In this document: positions 8,510 to 17,913 of the stretch, piece after piece
How positions within the stretch are numbered: position 1 is the stretch's first letter
Layout of the letters: each line of letters begins with the position of its first letter
Assembly: GCF_003667525.1 (NCBI RefSeq)
Contig: NZ_RCUW01000006.1
Coordinates: 100,345-164,344 of the forward strand
Direction: 5' to 3'
DNA length: 64,000 nucleotides
Source of the DNA: Mycetocola_B reblochoni
GTDB lineage: Bacteria; Actinomycetota; Actinomycetes; Actinomycetales; Microbacteriaceae
Position numbers and translations under genes: made by a program
The notes under the pieces: generated by a model
Told to the model about the DNA's origin: nothing
Seen by the model: only the letters and a program-made list of their open reading frames with translations
Databases searched by the model: none

Positions 8510-9109
8510 ATGGCACACACACCGATCACGGTCGCGATCGAGCGGACGGTCGACCCCGACCGCATCGCCGAGGCGACCATCTGGGTCCAGACGGGCATCA
8601 ACCTCGCCAACAAGTACCCCGGCTTCCTCGGCTCGGGGTGGGTGAGGACCGGGCCGGAATCGGAGACCTGGCACATGCTCTACCGCTTCGAGGACGAGCA
8701 GACCCTGCGCGATTGGGAGGAATCGGCCGAGCGCGGCCGCTGGCTGAGCAGCGGGGAGGAGTTCGTGCACCACCGCCGCAGCGAGAAGCGCACAGGCATT
8801 GAAGGGTGGTTCGACGTGCCGCACACCCCGGTGATCGCCTCGGACGGGACGATGACGGGCTCGACGCCGATCGTCACGCCCCCGCCGCCCCGTTGGAAGC
8901 AGGCGGTGAGCATCTGGCTGGGCTTCTTCCCGCTGAACCTGCTCTTCACCCTGCTCGTCGGCGCCCTCGTCCCGGGCTGGGACGCCGTCCCCGTGCCCCT
9001 CAAGGTCCTGATCACGACTCTGGTCCTCACCCCGCTGATGGCCTACCTGGTTCTCCCGCGCGTGACGGCTGCTCTGCGGCCGTGGCTGGAGCGCGGACGG
9101 CGGGGCTGA
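8510..9109 (+). CDS. antibiotic biosynthesis monooxygenase-like membrane protein
   Basis: A 199-residue protein. Residues 1-95 resemble an ABM-type ferredoxin-fold domain (TVAIERTVDPDRIAEATIW, then a WHMLYRFEDEQTL strand and LRDWEESAERGRWL helix). Two hydrophobic segments follow (about 132-155 and 163-184), so the domain is tethered to the membrane. Proteins of this layout are common in bacteria and are usually annotated as antibiotic biosynthesis monooxygenases, although a reaction has rarely been shown. The ATG at 8510 was chosen because the longer frame from 8300 adds 70 residues of low-complexity sequence with no family likeness. No Shine-Dalgarno is evident; CATCCT six nt upstream could serve a leaderless mRNA. 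Confidence 0.72.
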   Translation: MAHTPITVAIERTVDPDRIAEATIWVQTGINLANKYPGFLGSGWVRTGPESETWHMLYRFEDEQTLRDWEESAERGRWLSSGEEFVHHRRSEKRTGIEGWFDVPHTPVIASDGTMTGSTPIVTPPPPRWKQAVSIWLGFFPLNLLFTLLVGALVPGWDAVPVPLKVLITTLVLTPLMAYLVLPRVTAALRPWLERGRRG

Positions 9110-9204
9110 CCCGGTCCCGGCCGCTCCCCCGGGCCGCGCCCGCGGCCGGAACGCTCCGGTTACGGCGTGTGTACCCGCCGCCTCGGAGCGGCCACCGCGG
9201 GGGA

Positions 9205-9210
9205 TAGGCT
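9205..9210 (+). promoter_or_regulatory. -10 candidate for the + strand SfnB/DszC gene
   Basis: TAGGCT after a G-rich stretch fits the TANNNT -10 pattern; the implied leader is about 100 nt. No matching -35 is obvious at 16-18 nt. No riboswitch or cysteine-rich leader peptide was recognised in the leader. Confidence 0.3.
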
Positions 9211-9316
9211 GCACGCGAAACGGCGGCGCACTCCTCCGGAGTTCGGGGCGAGGCCGCCGGTGTCACCAACGCCGCGGTGTCCGCCACGACGCGGCTCCGA
9301 CCAGCGGGAGGACCCC

Positions 9317-10624
9317 ATGCCGGCAGCAGCCACAACGCCTCGAGCGGCAGACGCAGCGGAGCCCTCTGCGGCGGCGCACCGCCGGCGCGTCGAGTTGGAC
9401 GAGCTGACGGAGGCGCGCGGCTCCGGCCTGCTCCACGAACTCAGGGAGCGCTTCGCCACCGCCATCGCGACAATCCGATCCGACGCGGTCGCTGACGATC
9501 GTGACGGTCGACTCCAGAACGAGGGCATGCGCGCTCTCGTCGACTCCGGCTTCACCCGCCTGAGGGTTCCCGCAGCCGACGGCGGCATCGACGTCCCCCT
9601 CGTCGAGCTGTTCGCGCTGCTCAGCGACCTCGGCGCCGCCGACCCCGGCGTCGCAAACGCGCTGCGCGGGCACTTCAGCTTCATCGAGATCCTCCGGCAG
9701 CAGTCGGGCATCCCCCCGGAGGTCCGCGACCACTGGATCGGCGAGATCGCCACCGGGCGGATCATCGGCAACGCGCAAACCCCCGCGCCGAACGCCCCGG
9801 CGACCAGGGTGCACCGCGCCGCTGACGGCGGGTGGAGGCTCAGCGGCCACAAGTACTACTCCAGCGGTTCGCTCTACGCCGACTACATCCGCGCCTCCGC
9901 GGAGGACGAGTCGGGCCGGGCCATGTGGGCCATCGTCGCGACGGATCAGGCGGCGGTGCGTCGCGATCCCGACTGGACCGGTTTCGGGCAGCGGACCTCG
10001 GCCAGTGGAAGCACGGCCTTCGACGACGCCGTCGTCCACCCGCTCGGCGTGCTGGCGATCGACCCCGAGGTCACGCAGCACCAAAGCTACGTACAGCTGT
10101 ACCACCTGGCTACCCTCACCGGCATCGTCCGCGAGGTGGTGGACGATGCGATCACCGTGAACGTGGTCCGGCCGCCGCGCAAACAGGCGTTCGGGGACCA
10201 CGCCCTCGACGTCGTCGGCTCGCTGTACATCTCCCACGCCACAGCCCAGGCGCTGCTGCACGCCTCCGCCGACACGCTGGATGCGGCCAACGCCCGCGCC
10301 CACGCCGACCCGGAGGGGAGCAGGGTGCCATACGAGCTGCTGAGCGTGCACACCCTCGCGAGCCAGGTCGCCGTGATCGAGACCGCGCTCCAGGCGACCA
10401 CACGGCTCTTCGACGCCGCGGGCGCGAGCCTCGCCAGCACGGAGCGGGCGCTGGACCGGCACTGGCGCAATGCCAGGACCATCGCCTCGCACAACCCGGT
10501 CGCGGTCAAGCCGCGCCTGCTCGGCGACTACCTGGTCAACGGCCGCTTCTACGCCAGCCCGTTCGCCCCGTTTGACGAGGACGGACGCCCGTCGGCCGAC
10601 CGCGCGTTCCGGCCCGGCGAGTGA
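9317..10624 (+). CDS. SfnB/DszC-type flavin-dependent monooxygenase
   Basis: A 435-residue protein with the acyl-CoA dehydrogenase fold but monooxygenase use, as in SfnB (sulfone metabolism) and DszC (dibenzothiophene oxidation). These enzymes take reduced FMN from a separate reductase and oxygenate sulfur compounds. Recognisable blocks are FTRLRVPAADGGIDVP, the GHKYYSSGSLYADY strand, DDAVVHPLGVL, and the C-terminal LDRHWRNARTIASHNP that is the hallmark of the subfamily. GGGAGG sits 5 nt before the ATG at 9317; longer starts have no family likeness. It is convergent with the 14-gene operon that carries a second SfnB-type gene (21152-22327), so both probably serve organosulfur scavenging. Confidence 0.82.
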   Translation: MPAAATTPRAADAAEPSAAAHRRRVELDELTEARGSGLLHELRERFATAIATIRSDAVADDRDGRLQNEGMRALVDSGFTRLRVPAADGGIDVPLVELFALLSDLGAADPGVANALRGHFSFIEILRQQSGIPPEVRDHWIGEIATGRIIGNAQTPAPNAPATRVHRAADGGWRLSGHKYYSSGSLYADYIRASAEDESGRAMWAIVATDQAAVRRDPDWTGFGQRTSASGSTAFDDAVVHPLGVLAIDPEVTQHQSYVQLYHLATLTGIVREVVDDAITVNVVRPPRKQAFGDHALDVVGSLYISHATAQALLHASADTLDAANARAHADPEGSRVPYELLSVHTLASQVAVIETALQATTRLFDAAGASLASTERALDRHWRNARTIASHNPVAVKPRLLGDYLVNGRFYASPFAPFDEDGRPSADRAFRPGE

Positions 10625-10678
10625 CGGCGCCATCCCGACCAGACAGCAGCCCGACCGGACAGCGGCCGACGGATCCGC

Positions 10679-11956
10679 TCAGTCGGCGCGGAACGCCGCG
10701 ACGCCGAGCGTGTGACGCAGGGTGGAGTGTCCGTACTCGCGTTTGTGGATGCCCTTGCCCTGCAGCAGGGGCACCACCTCGTCGGCGAACGTCACGAGCC
10801 CCTCAGGGAAGCGGTCGATCATCAGATTGAAGCCGTCGGCCGCACCGGAGTGGAACCACAGCTCCATGTCGTCCGCGATCTGCTCCGGCGTTCCGACGAT
10901 GATGCGCGAGCCGTAGCCGCCGAAGTCGCGGAGGATCTCGCGCACGCTCAGCAGCCGACGCTCCTGGATCCAGTCGAGGAAGGTGAGTCGGTACCCGGCC
11001 GAGGTGGGGTGTTCGTCGGGGTCCCACGGCTTGTCCAGGATCTCTGCGGGGATCGGGGCGTCCAGCTCGAGTGTTGCCGCGTCGTGGGCGAGGACGTTGC
11101 TCAGCGAGCCGAGCGCGTACCCGTCGGGCACGCGGGACTCGAACTCGTCGAAGCGGCGCCTGGCCTCCTCCACCGTGCTTCCGATCACGAGCGACAGGCC
11201 CGGCGTGATCCTGGGCAGACCGCGGGAACGACCGAGGGCCGACGCGCGGCGCTTGAGGGCCGCGTAGTTCTCGATCGCCCGAGGGAGGGTGAGCTCCACG
11301 GAGAACACGCCCTCGGCGTGGCGAGCCGCGAGCTCGCGCCCCTGCTCGCTGCCGCCGGCCTGGAACAGCACGGGGGCGCCCTGGGCCGAGGGGCCGAGCG
11401 CGGTGCGTCCGTTGACACGGACGTCCTCGCCGTCGAATCGGAACCGGCCGTCGCCGGCTGCCGCGCCCCACACGGCTCTGACCGCCTCCACGAACTCGCC
11501 GGCTCGGCGATAGCGGGCGGCGCGAGCAGGAGTCTCCCCGCCCCCGAAGTTGCCCGACACCCGGGAGTTGTACGTGGTGACGATGTTCCAGCCGAGCCGG
11601 CCGCCGCTGACGACGTCGGTGCCGAGCAGCCGTTCGGCGAGCTCGACGGGATCGTTGTAGGTCGAGGACGCCGAGGCGATCACACCGATGTGCTCGGTCA
11701 CCGCGGTGATGAACGCCGCGAGGGCGATCGGCTCCAGCTGGCTGCCCGGCCGGGGGTTGGGGTTGTGCAGGACGGGCTGGTCGGCGAAGAACACGGCGTC
11801 GAGCAGACCCCGCTCGGCCGCCTGCGCCGAGGCGATCCAGTGCCCCGGGGTGATCAGAGCGTCGGCGGCGTCGTCGCCGAACTGCCAGGCGGAGGGGCGC
11901 TGCCCGAAGGCCTGCAGGTTGACGTTGAGGGTCAGCTGGTCGGTGCGGGTGCTCAC
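10679..11956 (-). CDS. LLM class flavin-dependent oxidoreductase, NtaA/SnaA/DszA family
   Basis: A 425-residue luciferase-like monooxygenase using FMNH2 and O2; the family includes nitrilotriacetate, pristinamycin and dibenzothiophene-sulfone monooxygenases and S-modified-cysteine-cleaving enzymes. Seen are the N-terminal LNVNLQAFGQRPSAW strand, GLLDAVFFADQP, ASSTYNDPVELAERL, the GRLGWNIVTTYN signature and VGTPEQIADDMELWF with the RFPEGLVTFADEVVPLL end. It is the last gene of the operon and overlaps the preceding short LLM-like gene by 4 nt (ATGA), implying translational coupling. The substrate cannot be read from sequence; neighbours suggest an organosulfur compound. Confidence 0.88.
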   Translation of the reverse strand: MSTRTDQLTLNVNLQAFGQRPSAWQFGDDAADALITPGHWIASAQAAERGLLDAVFFADQPVLHNPNPRPGSQLEPIALAAFITAVTEHIGVIASASSTYNDPVELAERLLGTDVVSGGRLGWNIVTTYNSRVSGNFGGGETPARAARYRRAGEFVEAVRAVWGAAAGDGRFRFDGEDVRVNGRTALGPSAQGAPVLFQAGGSEQGRELAARHAEGVFSVELTLPRAIENYAALKRRASALGRSRGLPRITPGLSLVIGSTVEEARRRFDEFESRVPDGYALGSLSNVLAHDAATLELDAPIPAEILDKPWDPDEHPTSAGYRLTFLDWIQERRLLSVREILRDFGGYGSRIIVGTPEQIADDMELWFHSGAADGFNLMIDRFPEGLVTFADEVVPLLQGKGIHKREYGHSTLRHTLGVAAFRAD

Positions 11957-12837
11957 AGTGCGGCTCCAAAGGCGAGGGGTTTGCCGGACAGCTCGACGCT
12001 GCGGGCCGGCAGCTCGAGCGAGCCGCGCAGGGTGCGCGGCGCGGTCGCGCGGTCGGCGGCATCGGCATCGGCATCGGCATCGGCATCGGTGTCAGTCGTG
12101 GCGAGTGCGTCGGACAGCGCTACGAGCTCGTCGAGCCCGCCGACGGTGCGAACGCGCACCGCGGCCTCGGCGGCATCCAGCCCCGTGGCCAGAGCCGGGC
12201 GTCCCGCGGGATCGCCCTCGCGCCATCGCTCGATCAGCTGCTCGTCCTCGACGAGCACCAGATCGACCAGCCCCTGTGCAGCACGCAGCTCGGCCTCCGA
12301 GGACACCAGCCAGATCGAGACCGGCTCGCCCTGTCTGCTGCTCGGCGAGTTGAGCGGGCCGTCGACGCGGTAGTGCTCGCCGACGTGGTCGATTCGGCGG
12401 ATATCCTCGGTGTTCGCGTACACGCCGCGCTCGCGGTCGGCCCGCAGCGAGCGCCTCGGCCACGAGTTCCACAGCGCCCGGATGACGCCGATCCGCTCCG
12501 CAGTCTGCGCCGCGCTTGCCTGGGCCGAACTGAACAGCACGCCGCTGCGTGCATCGGAGAGGTGGTCGAGCGAGAGGAGACGGCGCGCGGCGTTGTAGGG
12601 GGAGTCACGCACGCCGTCGCAGGCGACGATCAGGCCGAGGCCGGGAGCCCTGACCGTCAGCGCGGTCGCGACGGCGACCGGGTCGAGCGAGAGCGGGCGC
12701 GCCTTCGCGCCGATGACGACGGCGCCGACGGTGCCGGCCACCCGCCGCAGCTGCTCGATCAGCGCGGGGTGCTGCTCGCGCAGCAGGGCCGGCAGCCTGC
12801 CGGACAGGGACAGCAGGAGCGGTGGTGAGGATGTCAT
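11953..12837 (-). CDS. short, degenerate LLM-like protein
   Basis: A 294-residue protein resembling a shortened luciferase-like monooxygenase. The middle keeps the family pattern (SPYNAARRLLSLDHLSDARS, then RALWNSWPRRSL), but the N-terminal flavin-binding strand is replaced by LLLSLSGRLPALLREQHPAL, and the usual C-terminal third with the PEQIAD motif is missing. It resembles the product of 23750-24631, which also sits next to a full-length LLM gene. A five-copy hexanucleotide encodes an Asp-Ala run near residue 250. It may be a non-catalytic partner or a second subunit, like the beta chain of luciferase; that is inference. Follows the ABC ATPase gene by 15 nt and overlaps the next gene by 4 nt. 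Confidence 0.65.
   Translation of the reverse strand: MTSSPPLLLSLSGRLPALLREQHPALIEQLRRVAGTVGAVVIGAKARPLSLDPVAVATALTVRAPGLGLIVACDGVRDSPYNAARRLLSLDHLSDARSGVLFSSAQASAAQTAERIGVIRALWNSWPRRSLRADRERGVYANTEDIRRIDHVGEHYRVDGPLNSPSSRQGEPVSIWLVSSEAELRAAQGLVDLVLVEDEQLIERWREGDPAGRPALATGLDAAEAAVRVRTVGGLDELVALSDALATTDTDADADADADAADRATAPRTLRGSLELPARSVELSGKPLAFGAAL
12061..12090. repeat. hexanucleotide repeat ATCGGC
   Basis: Four perfect ATCGGC units followed by one ATCGGT lie inside the short LLM-like gene and encode alternating Asp and Ala on the minus strand. The unit length keeps the frame if the copy number changes. Confidence 0.8.
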
Positions 12838-12852
12838 GACGGCCTTCTCTGA

Positions 12853-14553
12853 TCAGACGGTGGCGAAACGGGTGCCGGGGATCGCGCCAAGCAGCGCGCG
12901 GGTGTAATCGCTCTGCGGGGAAAGGAACACGTCCTGCACCGTCCCGTGCTCGACGATGCCGCCGTCCCTCATCACGGTGACGTCGTCGGCGATCATCCGG
13001 ACCACGCCGAGGTCATGCGTGACGAAGACGTAGCTGAGCCCCAGCTCGGTCTGCAGGTCGACCAGTAGCTGGAGAATCTGCGCCTGGACGGACACGTCCA
13101 GCGCGCTGACCGCCTCGTCGAGCACGATCACCCGCGGATTGAGCGCGAGCGCCCGCGCGATCGCGATGCGCTGACGCTGGCCTCCGGAGAGCTGCGCCGT
13201 GGTGCGCTGCAGATAGCTGTCATCCAGGGCAACGGCACGAAGTAGCTCTCTGACCCTGGTCATCAGCTCGGCCCGGCCGGTGGCGACCCGGAAGGCACGC
13301 AGCGGCTCCGCGATCAGCTTCGCCACGGTGAAGCGCGGGTCGAGCGAGGTGTACGGATTCTGGAAAACGAACTGCAGATCGCGGCGTACCTCACGCAGCT
13401 CTCGGTGCGACAGCGAGGTGGTCTCGCGCTCGCCCACCCAGGCGGTGCCCGAGTCCGCGGTGGCGAAGCCGGCGATGATGCTGGCCAATGTCGACTTGCC
13501 CGCGCCGGACTCTCCTACGATGGCGTGGGTCGTGCCCGCTCGCACGACGAGGTCGACACCGTCGAGTGCGTTGACCAGACTCCGCCCGCCCGCGGAGCGG
13601 AGGGTGTACTGCTTGCGCAGCTGCTCCGCCCGGACGACGATGCCCTCCCCCGGCGTGCGCGGCTGCAGGCCGGGGCTCGGGGCCAGCCGCCCCTGGTGCC
13701 GGGACGGTGCCGCGGCCAGCAGCCGCCGGGTGTAGTCGCTGCTCGGGTTGGCGATGAGCTCGCGCACCGGGCCGTGCTCGACGATCTCGCCGCGCTGCAT
13801 CACGGCGATGCGGTCGGCGCGGTCCAGGGCGACGCCCAGGTCGTGGGTTATAAGGAGGATGCCGATGCCCAGCTCGGTGCGCAGTGTCTCCAGGTGGTCG
13901 AGGATCACGCGCTGCACGGTCACGTCGAGGGCGCTGGTCGGCTCGTCGGCGACGATGATCTTGGGTTTGCCTGCGAGCGCGATGGCGATGAGCGCACGCT
14001 GTTTCATCCCGCCGGAGAGCTCGTGCGGGTACTGGTGGAACACCCGCTCGGCGTTGGCCAGCCCGGCGGTGCGCAGGCTCTCCAGCGCGGCGTCGATGTG
14101 CTCCTGGCTGCTGGCCGCCGTGCGCTCGTTGAAGGCAACGGCCTCGATGACCTGCTGGCCGATCTTCTTGACCGGGTTGAGCGAGGTGTTCGGGTCCTGC
14201 GGGATGAATCCGACGTAGTTGCCGCGCACCCTGGCCATGCGCGCGTCGCGCCACCCGGTCACGTCGACCCCGGAGTAGGAAATCGAACCGCCGCTGACCC
14301 GCGCACTGGCGGGAAGCAGCCCGAGCGAGCCCTGGACGAGCGTGGTCTTGCCCGATCCGGACTCCCCGACCAGCGCCACGGTCTCGCCGGGGTCGACGTG
14401 CAGGCTCACGCCACGCACCGCGGGTGACCAGCTGCGCCCCTGAGCACGGTAGTCGATCCGGAGTTCGGCGATCTGCAGCAGCGGCTTCGTCCCGGCTGCA
14501 TCCTCGGCGGGGACGGCGGCCCCCTCGGCGCGGGCGGTGGGCTGCTCGCTCAT
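12853..14553 (-). CDS. peptide-type ABC transporter, double ATP-binding protein (DppD-DppF fusion)
   Basis: A 566-residue protein with two nucleotide-binding domains in tandem, energising import by the adjacent permeases. Domain 1: Walker A GESGSGKTT, signature LSGGMKQR, Walker B ADEPTSALD. Domain 2: Walker A GESGAGKST, signature LSGGQRQR, Walker B LDEAVSALD. Each is followed by the oligopeptide-transporter C-terminal region with the SDYTRRLLAAAP and SDYTRALLGAIPG motifs. The ATG at 14553 overlaps the stop of the permease gene (ATGA); the longer frame to 14691 is out-of-family. In domain 2, Val replaces the usual Pro-Thr after DEA. Cargo is unknown; the operon context suggests a sulfur-containing peptide or amino-acid conjugate. 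Confidence 0.93.
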   Translation of the reverse strand: MSEQPTARAEGAAVPAEDAAGTKPLLQIAELRIDYRAQGRSWSPAVRGVSLHVDPGETVALVGESGSGKTTLVQGSLGLLPASARVSGGSISYSGVDVTGWRDARMARVRGNYVGFIPQDPNTSLNPVKKIGQQVIEAVAFNERTAASSQEHIDAALESLRTAGLANAERVFHQYPHELSGGMKQRALIAIALAGKPKIIVADEPTSALDVTVQRVILDHLETLRTELGIGILLITHDLGVALDRADRIAVMQRGEIVEHGPVRELIANPSSDYTRRLLAAAPSRHQGRLAPSPGLQPRTPGEGIVVRAEQLRKQYTLRSAGGRSLVNALDGVDLVVRAGTTHAIVGESGAGKSTLASIIAGFATADSGTAWVGERETTSLSHRELREVRRDLQFVFQNPYTSLDPRFTVAKLIAEPLRAFRVATGRAELMTRVRELLRAVALDDSYLQRTTAQLSGGQRQRIAIARALALNPRVIVLDEAVSALDVSVQAQILQLLVDLQTELGLSYVFVTHDLGVVRMIADDVTVMRDGGIVEHGTVQDVFLSPQSDYTRALLGAIPGTRFATV

Positions 14554-15449
14554 CGGCGGTGCTCCTTCCGGAATGAGGTGCTGATGCGGTGGGTGGCGAT
14601 CACGACGAGAGCGAGGGCGATGCCGGGCAGGATCGATATCCACGGGTAGACGGCCAGGTAGTCGCGGCCCTCGGCGACGAGCAGGCCCCACTCCGGTTCG
14701 GGCGGCGGGGCACCGTAGCCGAGGAAGCCGAGCGACGCGACCGCGAGAATGGAGGTGCCGATCTCCAGGGCGGCCAGGGCGACCACGGAGCTCAGCGAGT
14801 TGGGCAGGATGTGCCGCAGCACCACCCCGAGGCGGCCGACGCCGAGACCGTAGGCGGCGCGCACGTAGTCCCGGTTGACGATGACAATCACCTCAGAACG
14901 CATGACGCGTGCGAAGGAGGCGATCGCCGAGATACCGACCGCGATCGCGATGTTGTGCGTGGAATAGCCCAGCACCGAGACGATGACCATCGCCAGCAGC
15001 AGGCTGGGGATGGACAGGAGCACGTCGATGACGCGCATGATCACGGTGTCGACGGCGCCGCCGAGGTATCCGGCGATGAGGCCGACGAGCGTTCCCGCGC
15101 CGAAGGCGATGAGCACGGCCAGCAGGGTGGCGGTGAGCGTCGTGCCCGCGCCGTACACGGAGCGGGCGAACAGGTCCCGGCCGAGGCGGTCCGTGCCGAA
15201 GATGTGCTCGGAGCTCGGCGGGGAGAAGCTGAGCGCGGGGTTGCCTTCGTAGGGGCTGACGGAGGTGAACAGCCAGGGGAACAGCGCCCAACCGGCGGCG
15301 GTGAGCACGACCAACCAGGCGAGCACGAGCACGGGCTGGCGCAGCGCCTCCGTCAGCCGGGCACCGATGCCGATCCGGCGGCGGGGGCGTAGTCCATGCG
15401 CGGCCGGGATGACCTCGGCGGCACGGGGATCGGTGATGTCGACGGTCAT
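14550..15449 (-). CDS. ABC transporter permease, DppC/OppC type
   Basis: A 299-residue inner-membrane permease with about six hydrophobic segments. After an N-terminal helix (residues 35-57) comes the OppC-type extracytoplasmic segment ending in HIFGTDRLGRDLFARSVYGA, the standard family motif. The EAA-loop region appears as YVRAAYGLGVGRLGVVLRHI. It pairs with the DppB-type permease 9 nt upstream and shares an ATGA with the ATPase gene downstream. The set belongs to the peptide/nickel/opine transporter family; the ligand is not predictable. Confidence 0.92.
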   Translation of the reverse strand: MTVDITDPRAAEVIPAAHGLRPRRRIGIGARLTEALRQPVLVLAWLVVLTAAGWALFPWLFTSVSPYEGNPALSFSPPSSEHIFGTDRLGRDLFARSVYGAGTTLTATLLAVLIAFGAGTLVGLIAGYLGGAVDTVIMRVIDVLLSIPSLLLAMVIVSVLGYSTHNIAIAVGISAIASFARVMRSEVIVIVNRDYVRAAYGLGVGRLGVVLRHILPNSLSSVVALAALEIGTSILAVASLGFLGYGAPPPEPEWGLLVAEGRDYLAVYPWISILPGIALALVVIATHRISTSFRKEHRR

Positions 15450-15458
15450 GGCCAGTCC

Positions 15459-16409
15459 TCAGGAGGTTCGGGCGGCGAGCGAGGCACGCAGGCGCGGGTC
15501 GAGCAGCGGATAGATCAGGTCGACGATCAGGTTGATCAGGGCGAAGCTCGCGGCGACGAACACCACGATGCCCTGCACGACCGGGATGTCGAGTGTGTTG
15601 ATGGCGCCCTGCGTGAGCCGGCCGACGCCGGGGCGGGCGAACACGGTCTCGGTGATCACCGAGCCGGCGATCAGATTGCCGAAGGTGATGCCCGCGATGG
15701 TCAGGGCGGGCAGGCTGGCGTTGCGGAAGACGTCGCCGACGATCACCTGACCGCGCGTGGCCCCCTTCGCGAAGCTGGTCACCACGTAGCCTGCCCCCAT
15801 CTCGCCGGTGAAGCTGCGCACCAGCAGCTGCGCGATCGGGCCGGACACGGGGATCGCCAGCGTCACCAGCGGCAGCACCAGGCTCTGCCAACCACCGTCG
15901 CCGAAGGACGGGAACCAGCCCAGTCCGAACGAGAACACCTGCAGCAGCACGATGCCGAACATGAACACCGGGACCGACACGGCCGCCGAGGGCAGCGACT
16001 CGAGCAGGTTGCGCAGCCAGGGCCGACGCGTGGCGGTGGCGAGCAGGGCGATGGCAAAGCCGATCACGACGGCGAGCAGCAGCGCCCCGACCGACAGGAT
16101 GAGGGTGCTCGGCAGCACCTCGAGCAGCGCCTGGGTGACGGGCCGGCCGGACTGGACGGAGGTGCCGAAGTCCCCGACGGCCGCGTGGCCGAGACGGTCC
16201 AGGTACTGCAGGAGGAGCGGCTTGTCGAAGCCGTAGTTCGCGGCGACCTGGGCCCGGACGTCCTCGGGGATCGTGTTGAGCTCTGCCGGGTCGAACAGCA
16301 GGTCGACCGGCTCGGCTGGCAGCACGAACAGCAGCAGGAAGGTGATCGTGAATGCGGCCCAGATGACGAACAGGGCACGGCCGATCTTGAGTGCGGCGTA
16401 GTGGAGCAC
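15459..16409 (-). CDS. ABC transporter permease, DppB/OppB type
   Basis: A 316-residue permease with six transmembrane segments. The N-terminal helix (IWAAFTITFLLLFVLP) and the following extracytoplasmic region with LDRLGHAAVGDFGTSVQSGR match the OppB/DppB pattern, and the EAA loop reads TSFAKGATRGQVIVGDVFRN. It forms the membrane channel with the DppC-type partner encoded immediately downstream. About 140 nt separate it from the upstream LLM gene, the largest gap inside the operon, so an internal promoter is possible but none was identified. Confidence 0.92.
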   Translation of the reverse strand: MLHYAALKIGRALFVIWAAFTITFLLLFVLPAEPVDLLFDPAELNTIPEDVRAQVAANYGFDKPLLLQYLDRLGHAAVGDFGTSVQSGRPVTQALLEVLPSTLILSVGALLLAVVIGFAIALLATATRRPWLRNLLESLPSAAVSVPVFMFGIVLLQVFSFGLGWFPSFGDGGWQSLVLPLVTLAIPVSGPIAQLLVRSFTGEMGAGYVVTSFAKGATRGQVIVGDVFRNASLPALTIAGITFGNLIAGSVITETVFARPGVGRLTQGAINTLDIPVVQGIVVFVAASFALINLIVDLIYPLLDPRLRASLAARTS

Positions 16410-16548
16410 AGCGGTCCTCTTCAGGCGGTAGCGATGGTGATGGTGTGTGACGATAACGGCCGCGGGGATGGCCTGTCCCGCCCGCGGTCATCCGCCGCCG
16501 CGGGACGAAACATGATGACGACACGGCGGGTGCGGGGGCGGCGACGAC

Positions 16549-17913
16549 TCATCCCGCTGACGCGGCCGGCCTGTCCGGAACGGTGGCGCCCACCCCTGCG
16601 GGCTCAGGGAAGGGGATCCCGTAGTTCTCGCGCAGAGTCGCCCCGCGGTACTCGGTGCGGAAGGAGCCGCGCCCCTGCAGGATCGGCACGACCTCGTCGA
16701 GGAAGGCGGGCGCGTCCACCGCATTGTCGGCAGACATGATGGTGAAGCCGTCGGCGGTACCGGCGTCGAACCAGGCGTCGAGGTCGTCGGCGATCTGCTC
16801 CGGCGTCCCGAGGACGAGCCGGTGCCCGTTGCCCGCGGCCGAGCGCAGCAGTAGCTCGCGGGTGGTGAACGAGCGCTCCTCCAGCAGGGCCAGGGTGCTG
16901 GCCTGGAACCCGTCGGAGCCCCTGCCCGCGACGCCCGGAGCGATCAGCTCGCGGGTGATCAGCTGCTCGGGGCCGATCGATCCGGCCGGGATGCCGAGCT
17001 GCGCCAGCAGCTGCTCGCCCGCCTCCTCGCCGAGGGAGTCGAGCAGTGCCTCGCCGCGACGCCTGGCTTCCTCCTCCGTCGAGCCGATGAGCAGGACGAC
17101 ACCGAGCGATGTCTGCGGCGGTGTCGGACGCCCGACCGCGAGCGCCGCCGCCGCCAGCTCCTGCCGGAACCGCCTGGCCCGATCCTGCGTCTGCGCCACA
17201 GTGAACACGAGGTCGGCGAAGCGAGCCCCCAGCCGGACGCCGCCGGCCGAGCCCCCCGCCTGCACGATGAGCGGCCTGCCCTGCGCGGACTCAGGGAGCG
17301 AGAGGCTGCCGCGCACCCGGAAGTGCGCGCCGCGGTAATCGATGGGGTGGATGCGATCGGGGTCGGCGTAGAGCCCCGACTCCCGGTCCGCCACGAGGGC
17401 GTCCGGCTGCCAGGCGCCCCAGAGCCCGGTGACGACCTCGAGGAACTCCTCGGCGCGCTCGTAGCGTTCGGCCTTGGGCAGCTCCTGCTCGTAGCCGAAC
17501 GCCGCCGCCGCGGCCGGGTTGAGCGTGGTCACGGCGTTGAGAGCGGCGCGCCCCCCGGAGACGTGGTCGAGGGCGGAGTAGCGCCTGGCCAGATTGTACG
17601 GCTCGTTGTAGGTGGTGCTGCTCGTGGCGATCGCGCCGATCCGGCTGGTCCGGGCGAACAGGTGGGCGAACAGGATGGTCGGGTCGATACCCGACTCCGG
17701 GCCGCGGGCAATCGCGGCGGTGGAACCCGGCCCGTCCCCGAGGAAGACCGCGTGGATCTTCGCGCGCTCGGCGTGCTCGCTGAGCCGAGCGACGTGGCCG
17801 ATGTCCAGCACCGCCCGCGGGTCGTGGTCGGGAAGCCGCCATGCCGTGCGGAAGTGTCCGGGCTGCATGAGCGAGAGGTTGAGGTGGTAGCGTCCAGCGG
17901 CCGAGGCGCTCAC
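16549..17913 (-). CDS. LLM class flavin-dependent oxidoreductase, NtaA/DmoA family
   Basis: A 454-residue FMN-dependent monooxygenase. Family blocks in order: YHLNLSLMQPGHFRTAWRLP, HAVFLGDGPG, SSTTYNEPYNLARRYSALDH followed by SGGRAALNAVTTLN, QGRPLIVQAGGSAGGVRLGA, and VLGTPEQIADDLDAWFDAGT near the end. The length and the order are those of NtaA/SnaA/DszA/DmoA enzymes, which split C-S or C-N bonds oxidatively. It overlaps the upstream LLM gene by 4 nt. As one of four full-length LLM genes in the operon it likely acts at a distinct step or on a related substrate. Confidence 0.88.
   Translation of the reverse strand: MSASAAGRYHLNLSLMQPGHFRTAWRLPDHDPRAVLDIGHVARLSEHAERAKIHAVFLGDGPGSTAAIARGPESGIDPTILFAHLFARTSRIGAIATSSTTYNEPYNLARRYSALDHVSGGRAALNAVTTLNPAAAAAFGYEQELPKAERYERAEEFLEVVTGLWGAWQPDALVADRESGLYADPDRIHPIDYRGAHFRVRGSLSLPESAQGRPLIVQAGGSAGGVRLGARFADLVFTVAQTQDRARRFRQELAAAALAVGRPTPPQTSLGVVLLIGSTEEEARRRGEALLDSLGEEAGEQLLAQLGIPAGSIGPEQLITRELIAPGVAGRGSDGFQASTLALLEERSFTTRELLLRSAAGNGHRLVLGTPEQIADDLDAWFDAGTADGFTIMSADNAVDAPAFLDEVVPILQGRGSFRTEYRGATLRENYGIPFPEPAGVGATVPDRPAASAG

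Noticed and set aside
5935..8802. 955-codon open frame on + opposite the helicase gene
   Set aside because: It is antisense to rbsK and helicase, has no domain, and its repetitive part is the mirror of the helicase repeats; typical GC-driven shadow.
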